Shown: positions 8,077 through 15,725, counted from the first letter of the stretch. The stretch: 21,603 bases of DNA from JOPF133 sp052144935 (GCA_052144935.1 JBKQPR010000074.1:1-21603), one strand, 5' to 3'. Numbers and translations are program-made. The notes: generated by a model not told the origin, from the sequence alone.

Positions 8077-8123
8077 TCACCCGAGCGACTATTACCAGAC
8101 CTACAAACTGGCCGCCGTGTATC

Positions 8124-9320
8124 TTACCTATCCGGATTCGGCGCTGCCATAGAGGCGCTTGAGGGCAGCGAAGCCGGCAACGAAGCTGGCAGCGAAGCCG
8201 CGAGCGCCTCCAACCGGCGGCGGGCCGCGGAGACGCTGCCGCGGGCGCCGGGCTGCCGGTCCAGACGCGCGATCGCCCGGCTGATATGTGCGCGGGCATC
8301 TTCCCAGTTCTCTTCGGCGATGGCAATGGCGGCCAGCGGAGCGGCGTCCCAATTCTTCGGCGCGACGCCACCTTTCACCTTGCGCGCATTCTCCAGCCAC
8401 GCGCCCGCCAACGCGGCATTCTTCCGGTAGATGCCCTGGAAAAAGCCGGCCTCGGCAAAATACGCGCGGCGGAGGTCGGGACGGATGCGGTGCGACGAGC
8501 CAAGCACCTGCTCCAAGGCGCCGGCCATGGCCTCGGCATCGCCCCAGTCGAACGCATACAAGTGGAGCAGAGTGGCGGCTTCGCCAAGGAACTCCGGGTG
8601 GTGCGCGTCTTCGTGCGCGCCGGAGGCCAGCTTGTTCAGAATCTCACGCGGCCACCGGTGCGGCTCCACTCCGCGGTTATCGATGGCCATCACGTAAAGG
8701 ATGGCGGCAAAACGCTCGGAAGACGGCCCTTTGCCGGCCAGCGTTCGCAGTACTTTGACATCCGTATGGGAACCGCCGATGGTCATCGGAACCCAACTGA
8801 AAAACGCCAACACCAGGTTGGCCGGGAGCAAGCAAGCCATCGGCAGTCCCCATGGCGCGAATGCAATCGGCAGGAACAGGAGGGCCGTGACGACCGGCCC
8901 TCCGGCGGCGAATAACGCAAAGCTGTGCCGCAAGTTTTCCGTGGTCCGGGGAATCATTATCGTGTGGCCCGCCGTGGTCAGGATGCGGCGCGGCAAAAAC
9001 CGCAGTTTGTAGCCGCTGGACTCTTTGGAAACCATAAAAGGGCCTACCAGGAGTTGGTGAAAGTCGAATCCGGCCAGCTTCCCGGCTGCCAGGTGCCCGA
9101 GCTCATGAAGAAGGATGCCCAAAAACAGCGACACCAGGAAGCCGAGCCACCAGAGCGGAAACAGATCTCCGGCATTGTTGGGAAGAAACTGAAAGGCGAC
9201 CCACACGGCCAAGGCGATCGCGGCGCCGGCTGCCCATTGGATCACCTGGCTGCGCCGCCGTGGCTGAGCAAGCAACTGTTGGCGATCTAAAAGGGGAGTC
9301 GAAGACGGGGCGGGCGCCAC
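8124..9320 (-). CDS. M50 family (site-2-protease-like) membrane metallopeptidase
   Basis: 398 residues from a GTG. Zinc-binding HELGH lies at residues 72-76 inside a hydrophobic segment (LGFLVSLFLGILLHELGHLAAG), the hallmark of M50 intramembrane proteases. Other membrane segments are at about 28-48, 133-155 and 160-180. A likely third metal ligand is Asp187 in NLVLAFFSWVPMTIGGSHTD. The soluble C-terminal 200 residues are helical and TPR-like (FLGEAATLLHLYAFDWGDAEAM; FAEAGFFQGIYRKNAALAGAWL) and end in a short repeated ASLPASLPASLP tail. It is divergently transcribed from rsmE across a 37-base gap with back-to-back promoters. Substrate unknown; the decay of the region downstream (7.5-8.1 kb) does not touch it. 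Confidence 0.88.
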   Translation of the reverse strand: MAPAPSSTPLLDRQQLLAQPRRRSQVIQWAAGAAIALAVWVAFQFLPNNAGDLFPLWWLGFLVSLFLGILLHELGHLAAGKLAGFDFHQLLVGPFMVSKESSGYKLRFLPRRILTTAGHTIMIPRTTENLRHSFALFAAGGPVVTALLFLPIAFAPWGLPMACLLPANLVLAFFSWVPMTIGGSHTDVKVLRTLAGKGPSSERFAAILYVMAIDNRGVEPHRWPREILNKLASGAHEDAHHPEFLGEAATLLHLYAFDWGDAEAMAGALEQVLGSSHRIRPDLRRAYFAEAGFFQGIYRKNAALAGAWLENARKVKGGVAPKNWDAAPLAAIAIAEENWEDARAHISRAIARLDRQPGARGSVSAARRRLEALAASLPASLPASLPSSASMAAPNPDR

Positions 9321-9326
9321 GGCTTC

Positions 9327-9332
9327 AGTTTA
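9327..9332 (-). promoter_or_regulatory. Putative -10 hexamer TAAACT for the M50 protease gene
   Basis: On the minus strand TAAACT is followed by six bases (GAAGCC) and then the GTG start at 9320. No ribosome binding site fits, so a leaderless transcript is likely. The same hexamer and spacing recur before the antitoxin at 12247. Confidence 0.5.
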
Positions 9333-9345
9333 CAGAACCGGCCGT

Positions 9346-9351
9346 TACAAT
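9346..9351 (+). promoter_or_regulatory. Putative -10 hexamer TACAAT for rsmE
   Basis: TACAAT ends six bases before the GTG at 9358 and supports that GTG as a leaderless start. It lies back to back with the M50 promoter; the two hexamers are only 13 bases apart. Confidence 0.55.
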
Positions 9352-9357
9352 GAGGTC

Positions 9358-10074
9358 GTGGCCCGCCGGCGCTTCTTCGTAGACTCGATCCGGGATGGCA
9401 TCGCCGAACTCCACGGCGACGACGCCCGCCACCTCGCGCGGGTGCTGCGCGCCGCTCCGGGACAGCAATACGAGATCTCCGACAACCACTCCACCTGGCT
9501 GGCCGAGATCGCCGAAGCCCATTCCGGCCGGGTGGTTTTCCGGGTCCTGGAGCCGGTTGCCGGGGCGGCGATTCCGCTCGAAATCACCTTGTGCGCCTCG
9601 CTCATCCAGTTTGCTCATTTTGAGTGGATGATCGAGAAGGCCACCGAATTGGGCGCCGGGTGCATCCTTCCCGTGGAAGCCGCGCGCAGCGAGAGGGGCC
9701 TGCTGGAAGCCTCCCGCAAGCGTTCGGAGCGTTGGACGCGCATCGCCCGCGAGGCCAGCCAGCAATGCCGCCGCGTCCGCGCGCCGGAGATCCTGCCGGC
9801 CGTCCGCTTCGATCGAGCCATCACCACCGCCGCCCCCTATCGCTACTTCCTGGAAGAAGGCGCCGCGCCGGCCCTGCTGCGCGTGTTGCCGGCGGACCGC
9901 CCGGCCGGCGCTGACGCCGCGCTGCTGGTGGGTCCGGAAGGCGGCTGGACGGATGCCGAGCGCCAAGGGGCCGCTTCCGCCGGATGGCAGCCCGTGTCGC
10001 TCTCCCCGCTGGTGTTGCGTGCGGAAACGGCCGCCGCAGCCGCGCTGGCGGTACTGGTGGGCGCGTGGATGTGA
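9358..10074 (+). CDS. rsmE: 16S rRNA (uracil1498-N3)-methyltransferase
   Basis: 238 residues, the normal length of RsmE. This SPOUT-class enzyme methylates N3 of U1498 in 16S rRNA using S-adenosylmethionine. Seen: an N-terminal PUA-like domain (about 1-70; RRFFVDS, HLARVLRAAPGQQYEISD), the conserved IQFAHFEWMIEKATELGAGCILPV (about 83-106), the basic RSERWTRIAREASQQCRR (about 122-139), the cofactor-knot motif GPEGG (192-196), and the trailing LRAETAAAAAL (220-230). The GTG start puts the protein at RRFF as in relatives and fits the promoter spacing. The last codons and stop are involved in a local direct repeat (10060-10181). Confidence 0.95.
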   Translation: MARRRFFVDSIRDGIAELHGDDARHLARVLRAAPGQQYEISDNHSTWLAEIAEAHSGRVVFRVLEPVAGAAIPLEITLCASLIQFAHFEWMIEKATELGAGCILPVEAARSERGLLEASRKRSERWTRIAREASQQCRRVRAPEILPAVRFDRAITTAAPYRYFLEEGAAPALLRVLPADRPAGADAALLVGPEGGWTDAERQGAASAGWQPVSLSPLVLRAETAAAAALAVLVGAWM

Positions 10075-10181
10075 AGCGGGCAAGCTGAAGCATGCCCGCC
10101 AGCGGCACGGGCCGGCGCGTGGTTGTGAAGCGGGCAAGCTGAAGCATGCCCCACCAGCAGTACTAGTCACCGCGTGGATGG
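10060..10181. repeat. Direct repeat with hairpins spanning the rsmE 3' end
   Basis: A 38-base unit at 10060-10097 recurs at 10114-10151 with one mismatch (A to T). A third, partial copy near 10160-10181 repeats the GTACT..GTC and CGCGTGGATG that encode the last residues of RsmE. Each full unit contains GCGGGCA followed about ten bases later by TGCCC, so it can form a hairpin (perfect 7-bp stem 10076-10082/10093-10099 in the first copy). The first unit includes the rsmE stop codon. The hairpins could act as a 3' terminator or mRNA-stabilising structure. Confidence 0.8.
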
Positions 10182-10225
10182 AGTGAGGCAGGCATTACAA
10201 TAGGGATAGGGATAGAGGCTGGGTA

Positions 10226-11392
10226 TTGAATTCACCGTTCGATTTGCTTCTAATAGCCGTTTTCTCGCTGGTGGAGTGGCGTATCACGGTGCTGCTGCTG
10301 CGCTTCGCCCGGCGGCACTGGACCGGCCGGCGGTTGACGGCCGCGCGCGCCGCCATCGTTCTGTTCAACGTCCTGCTGCTGTTGGGTTACTCCTTCAGCT
10401 TCGCCGCGCTGCTGCCGCATTTTCCCCTGAATCCCAGTCTTGGCATGTCCATGGGCGCCCTCACCCTGGCCTACCTGGCCAGCGCTACCGTTCTGCTGGT
10501 GATACATCAGGCGTTGAGCGCGGTTCGCCGCCAGCTTGATGCCGGCCTGAATCCAGGCCGCCGCCGCGCCTTGAATGCCGCCGGCAAGCTGCTGATGGCC
10601 GCCCCTTTCGCCGCCATGGGATATGCCGCGTTGGTCGAGCGCACCGATTTCCGCCTGCGCGAAATCGAGGTTCCCGTGCCCGGCTTGCCGGCCGATCTGG
10701 ACGGTTTGCGGATCCTGCAGCTTAGCGATATCCATCTGAGCGCCTTCCTCAGCGAGGCGGAGTTGGCGCGCGTCATCGACGCCTGCCGCGAGCTCCACCC
10801 CCACCTCGCGGTGGTCACGGGCGACCTGATTTCCGCGCGGGGCGATCCGCTGGATGCCTGCATCCGGCAATTGGCGCGCCTGCGATCCGACGCCGGCACC
10901 TTCGGCTGCATGGGCAACCACGAACACGTGGCTTTGGCCGAAAAGTACGCCGCCGAGCGAGGCGCGCGCGCCGGCATCCGTTTCCTGCGCGGCCGGAACC
11001 AGGCGCTGCGCTTCGGCCAAAATGTGTTGAATGTGGCCGGCGTAGACTACCAGCCCGTCGGCAATCCCAGCCGCTACCTGATCGGCGCCGAGCGTATGGT
11101 GGATCCGGCCGCGTTCAACCTGCTGCTCTCGCACAATCCGGACGTCTTCCCGAAGGCCGCCCGGCAGGGCTATAATCTCATGCTGGCGGGCCACACTCAT
11201 GGCGGACAGGTCACGGTGGAGATCTTCGAGCAAACTCTCAATCCCGCCCGTTTCTTTACTCCTTATGTTTACGGACTCTACCGCTTGGGCGCCGCGGCCG
11301 CCTATGTCACGCGCGGCATCGGCACGATTGCGATTCCCGCGCGCTTCGGCGCCCCTCCTGAAATCTCCCTCCTCAGGCTGCGAAAGGCATAG
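10226..11392 (+). CDS. Membrane-anchored metallophosphoesterase (YkuE/YaeI-like)
   Basis: 388 residues from a TTG. About four hydrophobic segments occupy the first 145 residues (FDLLLIAVFSLVEW, AIVLFNVLLLLGYSFSFAAL, LTLAYLASATVLLVIHQAL, LLMAAPFAAMGYAAL). The calcineurin-like phosphoesterase domain then carries the full metal set: LSDIHLS (Asp168, His170), VVTGDLIS, GNHEH, and AGHTHGGQ (His323, His325). Domain order matches membrane phosphoesterases of the YkuE/YaeI type, some of which act on lipid A precursors or other phospho-lipids; the actual substrate is not shown. A TACAAT at 10196-10201 is a possible -10 about 24 bases before the start. Followed after 12 bases by a second phosphoesterase, probably one operon. 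Confidence 0.88.
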   Translation: MNSPFDLLLIAVFSLVEWRITVLLLRFARRHWTGRRLTAARAAIVLFNVLLLLGYSFSFAALLPHFPLNPSLGMSMGALTLAYLASATVLLVIHQALSAVRRQLDAGLNPGRRRALNAAGKLLMAAPFAAMGYAALVERTDFRLREIEVPVPGLPADLDGLRILQLSDIHLSAFLSEAELARVIDACRELHPHLAVVTGDLISARGDPLDACIRQLARLRSDAGTFGCMGNHEHVALAEKYAAERGARAGIRFLRGRNQALRFGQNVLNVAGVDYQPVGNPSRYLIGAERMVDPAAFNLLLSHNPDVFPKAARQGYNLMLAGHTHGGQVTVEIFEQTLNPARFFTPYVYGLYRLGAAAAYVTRGIGTIAIPARFGAPPEISLLRLRKA

Positions 11393-11404
11393 GCCCGCCA
11401 CCCA

Positions 11405-12145
11405 GTGCGCTATCTGATCCTGAGCGATATTCACGCCAACTGGGAAGCGCTGGAGGCGGTGATCCAGGAGACCGAAGGCCGCTACGACCGCGTCTTCTGC
11501 TGCGGCGACCTGATCGGCTACGGCGCCGACCCCAACCTGGTGGTGGCCTGGGTGCGGCAGCATTGTCCGGTGGTGGTGCGCGGCAACCACGACCGCGCCT
11601 CGGTGGGCATCGACGATCTGGAGTGGTTCAATCCGGTGGCCCGCGCCGCCGCCCTATGGACCCAGGAGCACATCGCGCCGGAGCACGCCGAGTACGTCCG
11701 CGCACTGCCCAGGGGACCGCTGCTGGTGGACGGACTGCAGGTGGTACACGGCTCGCCGTTCGACGAAGACGAGTATCTGATGGCGGCGAACGAGGCCGGC
11801 CTGGCCTTCTCCTATCTGGAAAGCCGTATCGCCTTTTTCGGGCACACGCACGTGCAAGGCGGCTTCATCTGGAACCACTCGCGCGTGGAGACCATTCTGC
11901 AGCCGGCCTATCGCACTGATCGCGGCGTACTGGATATCGATGCCGAGTGCGCCTATATGCTGAACCCAGGTTCGGTGGGCCAGCCCCGCGATGGCGACCC
12001 GCGCGCCGCCTGCATGATTTTCGATTCCGACGCCCAGATGGCGATTTTCTTCCGGGTGGATTACGACATCGCCCGAGCGCAGAAGAAGATCCGCGACGCG
12101 GGGCTGCCGCCGATTCTGGCGGACCGGCTGACGGTGGGGCGGTAG
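11405..12145 (+). CDS. Soluble metallophosphoesterase (calcineurin-like)
   Basis: 246 residues from a GTG. All metal-binding blocks are present: LSDIHANWEAL (Asp8, His10), CCGDLIGYGADP (Asp35), VRGNHDR (Asn61, His62), VVHGSP, and FFGHTHVQGGF. Together with NPGSVGQPRDGDPRA near the C-terminus they match the MJ0936/YfcE-like bacterial and archaeal phosphodiesterase group. There is no signal peptide or membrane segment, so it is cytoplasmic. It lies 12 bases after the membrane phosphoesterase gene and is probably co-transcribed. Substrate not predictable from sequence. Confidence 0.9.
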   Translation: MRYLILSDIHANWEALEAVIQETEGRYDRVFCCGDLIGYGADPNLVVAWVRQHCPVVVRGNHDRASVGIDDLEWFNPVARAAALWTQEHIAPEHAEYVRALPRGPLLVDGLQVVHGSPFDEDEYLMAANEAGLAFSYLESRIAFFGHTHVQGGFIWNHSRVETILQPAYRTDRGVLDIDAECAYMLNPGSVGQPRDGDPRAACMIFDSDAQMAIFFRVDYDIARAQKKIRDAGLPPILADRLTVGR

Positions 12146-12234
12146 ACCAGCCGCTGCGGGAAGGGCGATTCCCAACATGCTGTGGAGACTCCGGGTGCGT
12201 CGCGAGCGAAGATGCACTCATAGCGTGGATCAAC

Positions 12235-12240
12235 TAAACT
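12235..12240 (+). promoter_or_regulatory. Putative -10 hexamer TAAACT for the DUF104 antitoxin
   Basis: TAAACT plus six bases (GGAAGC) leads directly to the ATG at 12247. Hexamer and spacing are the same as for the M50 gene on the other strand at 9327-9332. GGAAG itself is too close to the ATG for a normal Shine-Dalgarno site. Confidence 0.5.
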
Positions 12241-12246
12241 GGAAGC

Positions 12247-12507
12247 ATGGAGAAGACAGTTCAGGCGGTGTATGAGAATGGAGTCCTCCATCCCTTGGAA
12301 CCCCTTCCACTTGGAGAGCGGCAGCAGGTGACAGTCACCATTTCCGACACGATAGATGTGTCTCCCAATCACCCGCTACTGGTTTCCTCCGAGGAGTGGC
12401 CGGACGCCGCGCAGGATGACATCGGCCTTGATGAAGTCAGGCGAGCACTGTCGACGATCCAGGGCTCTCTTTCGGAAGCCGTACTGGAAGAACGCCGAGA
12501 GCGCTGA
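12247..12507 (+). CDS. AF2212-like (DUF104) family antitoxin
   Basis: 86 residues. The opening KTVQAVYENGVLHPLEPLPLGERQQVTVTI is the hallmark of the AF2212/DUF104 family: a short beta-barrel-type DNA-binding antitoxin that pairs with PIN-domain toxins. The acidic C-terminal half (SEEWPDAAQDDIGLDEVRRAL) would be the toxin-binding tail. The gene is intact, and its stop is immediately followed by the TTG start of the PIN toxin. It presumably represses its own promoter. The toxin is frameshifted, so this antitoxin probably now lacks a partner in cis. Confidence 0.87.
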   Translation: MEKTVQAVYENGVLHPLEPLPLGERQQVTVTISDTIDVSPNHPLLVSSEEWPDAAQDDIGLDEVRRALSTIQGSLSEAVLEERRER

Positions 12508-12980
12508 TTGCCAAAATACTTCTTCGACACGAGCGCCCTGGCCAAGGTCTATCGTAAGGAGATCGGCAGTGACTTCGTCGATCGTGTTCTTTCAGAGCCG
12601 GGTTCCCAATGTATAATCTCTCGCCTCAGCACGGTGGAAATGGAATCCGTCTTTGCACTGAAGGTGCGAACGGGAGAGATCGACCGGCAATGGTTTTACT
12701 CGCGCGCCGACGCCTCGAAGCCGATCTGGGCCGGCGCCGTTTCCTGGTGGCTGCCATTAACGACGAGCACTTTCGAACCGCCAAACAATCGCTCTTCAGA
12801 CATGGCGCTGTCGAAGCGCTGCGCACGCTCGATGCGCTGCAACTCTCAGTTGCTCTGAGGCTCAAGCGAGAAGAACTCGTAACGCTGTTCGTCGCGGCCG
12901 ATCGAAGACTCTGCCGAGTGGCCATGCTCGAGTGGTTCGCCGTGACGAACCCGGAGCAACCAGATTCAATCGTGATCTGA
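12508..12980 (+). pseudogene. Frameshifted VapC-like PIN-domain toxin
   Basis: A PIN-domain ribonuclease toxin split between two frames. The first frame (TTG at 12508) gives PKYFFDTSALAKVYRKE and STVEMESVFALKVRTGEIDRQWF. The second frame, from about 12693 to the TGA at 12978-12980, gives LLARRRLEADLGRRRF, LRTLDALQLSVALRL and FVAADRRLCRVAMLEW. Together they hold all four acidic PIN positions: the Asp of FFDTSA, the Glu of VEMES, the Asp of TLDALQL and the Asp of AADRRL. The break lies at TTTT (12694-12697). Restoring one T gives DRQWFLLARRR, which reads smoothly, so a one-base deletion in a T5 run is the simplest explanation. No canonical X XXY YYZ slippery site is in the right phase, so programmed frameshifting is unlikely. 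Confidence 0.85.
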
Positions 12981-13015
12981 GACCCCACCGAGAAAACTGG
13001 TCCGGTCTTCCTTCA

Positions 13016-13048
13016 TGGCGGTGGGAGTGGGATTCGAACCCTTGGGAC
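13016..13048 (-). tRNA. 3' fragment of a tRNA gene (T-arm, acceptor strand and CCA)
   Basis: Read on the minus strand, this stretch holds a T-loop TTCGAAT (13032-13038), a CCC beginning the T-stem 3' strand, an acceptor 3' strand TCCCACC, a discriminator G and an encoded CCA (13016-13018). The matching 5' acceptor strand, D-arm and anticodon arm are absent within 100 bases upstream on that strand, and only three T-stem pairs form. It is therefore a partial gene. Such 3' tRNA ends are the usual attachment sites left by tyrosine-integrase elements. The isotype cannot be told. Confidence 0.65.
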
Positions 13049-13193
13049 CTGTTGATTCCACGTAAGTTATTGGTTGTAAAAAACGCACGAGTCGGACGAA
13101 ACGGGCGTTTGGAGACTTTACCGCACGAAAGCCCGTACAGGGTGATATCCAAAGCGCATCTTGATTCATCCGCCAAGCTTGCGGAAAACTGGT

Positions 13194-13682
13194 ATGGTGA
13201 TGCGCGAGGTTCCGACGTGGGCGTGGGTGGTCTGCGCGTTGGTTGCCGTACCAAAACTGTACTACCTGCTTCAGGTCGGGCGACGCAAAAAGGGTGAACT
13301 GAGGTTCAGGATTCGTCGTGGTGTCTTCGGTCTGCTGTTTTATCTTGGGGGAGTTTTTACCCTCATCAAGCTCGGATACAAACCCGCGGAAGCCCTCGTT
13401 TTCGGGTTTGTTCTTGGAATCGGCGGCGCGTTCTTCTTCGTGCGGCCTCCAGCCCGAAGCCGGATTATCCCCGCACACATCAAGCGAGCCGTGATCGAGC
13501 GCGATTTAAAAGGCGCTAAGTTCGATTCGACCATTCACCACATCGACCACATCGTCCCCTATTCCAAGGGTGGCGACAACTCCGTCACGAATCTGCGGGT
13601 CATCCCAAAAACGCAAAACCTGAGGCGTGGCGCACGGTCCCCGGAGTTGCGAGATTTCGTTTTCAGAAAGAGGAGATATTAA
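13194..13682 (+). CDS. Membrane-anchored HNH endonuclease
   Basis: 162 residues from ATG 13194 (a TTG at 13161 or an ATG at 13200 are alternatives). The N-terminal half has three probable membrane segments (about 8-26, 43-60, 65-84), separated by the basic loop GRRKKGELRFRIRRG. The C-terminal half is an HNH nuclease core: KRAVIERDLKG, then HHIDHIVPYSKGGDNSVTNL (HNH residues His119, Asn133, Asn142), then RVIPKTQNLRRG. The zinc-knuckle cysteines of many HNH proteins are absent. A membrane HNH nuclease would suit a phage or satellite defence or entry role, but that is inference. It lies between a tRNA 3' fragment and a small basic protein gene, in DNA of visibly lower GC than the neighbours, which suggests transfer. 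Confidence 0.82.
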   Translation: MVMREVPTWAWVVCALVAVPKLYYLLQVGRRKKGELRFRIRRGVFGLLFYLGGVFTLIKLGYKPAEALVFGFVLGIGGAFFFVRPPARSRIIPAHIKRAVIERDLKGAKFDSTIHHIDHIVPYSKGGDNSVTNLRVIPKTQNLRRGARSPELRDFVFRKRRY

Positions 13683-13685
13683 AAC

Positions 13686-13829
13686 ATGCCGCTACCACTG
13701 TTGCCACTTTTGGCCGGAGCACTTGTTGGAAACGCCACGGCGAAAAAGCCGAAGAAACGCGTTGCCGTGAACGGCCGCATGAAAAAAGACGGGACCAGAG
13801 GAAAGGCATACACGCGGAAGGCGAGATAG
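13686..13829 (+). CDS. Small basic protein, 47 residues, unknown function
   Basis: ATG at 13686, TAG at 13827-13829. It is preceded by a near-ideal Shine-Dalgarno site AGGAGA (13671-13676) at nine bases spacing, inside the last codons of the HNH gene; the two genes are four bases apart and surely coupled. The N-terminus is hydrophobic (MPLPLLPLLAGALVGNATA) and could insert in a membrane. The rest is strongly basic (AKKPKKRVAVNGRMKKDGTR, then GKAYTRKAR). The pattern VxGxxxKDGTxxxxYTRK is reminiscent of small phage and bacterial proteins carrying a 'KDGTxVxxYxR' motif; this is recall and unverified. It could be a nucleic-acid-binding partner or immunity factor of the HNH protein. Confidence 0.7.
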   Translation: MPLPLLPLLAGALVGNATAKKPKKRVAVNGRMKKDGTRGKAYTRKAR

Positions 13830-14220
13830 CGAGAACAACATTAATCGAACTTGACCGCCTTGGCGTTCTGCCCTGACTTCACAGAAACAGGGCGACGGGA
13901 CTCTTCACGCCGTCCCTCATGCCCTCCTTCCGCGCCTCGAGGGTCGCCTGCCGTCCCGTGGGCCGGATGATTCCCATGATGCGCGGGAACGGTGGCGGCG
14001 CCAGAAGGTGAGCACGATGGCTCCTTCCCTAAATTGTCGCGCAAATGTCGAGGGGAACACCTGGAAGCGATTGATTATAACGGCGATAGGCTGGGGGTGA
14101 GGGTAAGATTGGGAACGCGACCACCCGGAGCGATCTCGCCCACCATTGCCCAAAAATTCCTCCTTTCCGCTAGCCAAACGCCCGCCTCCCGTACATAATA
14201 GGGAACGGACGAGGTGACCC
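13830..14220. other. Intergenic stretch between the HNH cassette and the fucosidase gene
   Basis: About 390 bases with no gene I can support. A minus-strand frame (13841-14044) could encode 67 residues, but its composition (SPSGAATVPAHHGNHPAHG) is not protein-like. A 6-bp stem GCCCTG/CAGGGC (13870-13875 and 13888-13893) is present without a T-run. Near the right end, TACATAAT (14192-14199) may hold the -10 of the fucosidase gene, followed by GAGGTG (14211-14216) as its ribosome binding site. Confidence 0.45.
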
Positions 14221-15618
14221 GTGAAACGCAAATTCTCCCCATCTTCAACGCTAAAGGTATCGGCCGCCCTCGCGGCGGTCTTAGGCTGTCTGTACGCCGC
14301 GATGGCGCAGACCGCCCCTCCGGCTCGAGACGCCGCCCAGGACGCCAAGATGAAGTGGTTCCGCGAGGCCAAGTTCGGTCTCTTCATCCATTGGGGTCTT
14401 TATTCGATCCCCGCCGGCGAGTGGAAAGGCCAGGCCATCCCCGGCATCGGCGAGTGGATCATGAATCGGGCCAAGATCCCCGTCAAGGAATACGAGCAGC
14501 TCGCCACCCAGTTCAACCCCGTGAAGTTCAACGCCGAACAGTGGGTCCAAATGGCCGAAGACGCCGGCATGAAGTACATCGTGATCACCAGCAAGCACCA
14601 TGACGGCTTCGCCATGTACCACTCCCAGGTGAGCAAGTACAACATTTACGACGCCACCCCGTTCCACCGCGACCCGCTCAAGGAACTTTCCGAAGCCGCC
14701 GCGCGCCATCACATCAAATTCGGCTTCTACTACTCGCAGGTGCAGGACTGGCACGAGCCCAACGGCAACGGCAACACCTGGGATTTCGGCCCCGACGACG
14801 GCCACAAGGACTTCGACAAGTACCTCTCCGAAAAGGCCCTTCCGCAGGTCAAGGAGTTGCTCACCGGTTACGGTCCGCTGTGCCTCCTGTGGTTCGACAC
14901 GCCGCGCGGCCAGATCAGCGCCGATCACGCCGACCGCGGTCAGAAATTCATCGACCTGGTCCACCAGTTGCAGCCCATGACGCTGATCGATGGCCGCCTG
15001 GGCATCCAGGGCGACTACCGCTCCATGGGCGACAATGCCATTCCGAACAGGGTGGTGAATGAAGATTGGGAGGTGCCCGCCACGCTCAATCACACCTGGG
15101 GCTTCAAGAAGGACGACACCGATTGGAAAACGCCCGAGGATCTGACCTTCAAGCTGGTCGACATCGTCAGCAAAGGCGGCAATTACCTGCTCAACGTCGG
15201 CCCCACGTCCGAGGGGGTGATCCCGCAAGCCAGCCAGGACAATCTGCGCACCGTCGGCAAATGGCTGAAGGTCAACGGCGAGGCCATCTACGGCGCGGGG
15301 CCGACGCCTTTCGGCGACGAACTCGGCACGCCGGACAAGACCAGAATGGATAAGAAGGGGAATCCGGCCTTCGTGATCGCCACGGATTGGCGCTCGACCA
15401 CCAAACCCGGCAAGCTCTACATCCACCTCTTCAAGTGGCCGAACGGGTCCTTCGCCGTCTCCAAGGTCAGCGGCAAAGTTTCCAAGGCGTACCTGCTGGC
15501 GGACGCCTCGCACAAGGCTCTCAAGGTGCAGCAGAGCGGCGACAGCGTCACCGTGACGCTGCCCGCGCAGGCGCCGGATCACTTGGACTCGGTCCTGGTG
15601 CTGGAAACGGCGAAGTAG
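14221..15618 (+). CDS. Exported GH29 alpha-L-fucosidase
   Basis: 465 residues from a GTG, which provides a signal peptide (SSTLKVSAALAAVLGCLYAAMAQ, cleavage near residue 29). The glycoside hydrolase family 29 landmarks are present: MKWFREAKFGLFIHWGLYSIPAGEW, MNRAKIPVKEYEQLATQFNP, AGMKYIVITSKHHDGFAMYHS, FGFYYSQVQDW, the nucleophile region LLWFDTPRG (Asp226), and GNYLLNVGPTSEGVIP. The short C-terminal beta domain ends at LDSVLVLETAK. It would remove alpha-linked L-fucose from glycans in the periplasm or outside, consistent with polysaccharide scavenging. GAGGTG at 14211-14216 is the ribosome binding site. It is monocistronic, with no sugar transporter or regulator nearby. Confidence 0.92.
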   Translation: MKRKFSPSSTLKVSAALAAVLGCLYAAMAQTAPPARDAAQDAKMKWFREAKFGLFIHWGLYSIPAGEWKGQAIPGIGEWIMNRAKIPVKEYEQLATQFNPVKFNAEQWVQMAEDAGMKYIVITSKHHDGFAMYHSQVSKYNIYDATPFHRDPLKELSEAAARHHIKFGFYYSQVQDWHEPNGNGNTWDFGPDDGHKDFDKYLSEKALPQVKELLTGYGPLCLLWFDTPRGQISADHADRGQKFIDLVHQLQPMTLIDGRLGIQGDYRSMGDNAIPNRVVNEDWEVPATLNHTWGFKKDDTDWKTPEDLTFKLVDIVSKGGNYLLNVGPTSEGVIPQASQDNLRTVGKWLKVNGEAIYGAGPTPFGDELGTPDKTRMDKKGNPAFVIATDWRSTTKPGKLYIHLFKWPNGSFAVSKVSGKVSKAYLLADASHKALKVQQSGDSVTVTLPAQAPDHLDSVLVLETAK

Positions 15619-15725
15619 GGGCGGGACGCGGCTCGGGTGAGCGACGAGAGGCGAGTCTTGCCCGGGGCACTCCCCGCGTTGATGTGACCGAAGGCTATCG
15701 AGTACCCTGAAGACGGAGGGCCTCA

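Noticed and set aside
12691..12700. Programmed -1 frameshift producing an active PIN toxin
   Set aside because: No X XXY YYZ heptamer in the correct phase and no obvious downstream stem; a lost T is simpler.
12932..13297. Plus-strand frame with an EWDSNP peptide
   Set aside because: EWDSNP is the well-known spurious translation of the reverse strand of a tRNA 3' end; here it comes from the tRNA fragment at 13016-13048.
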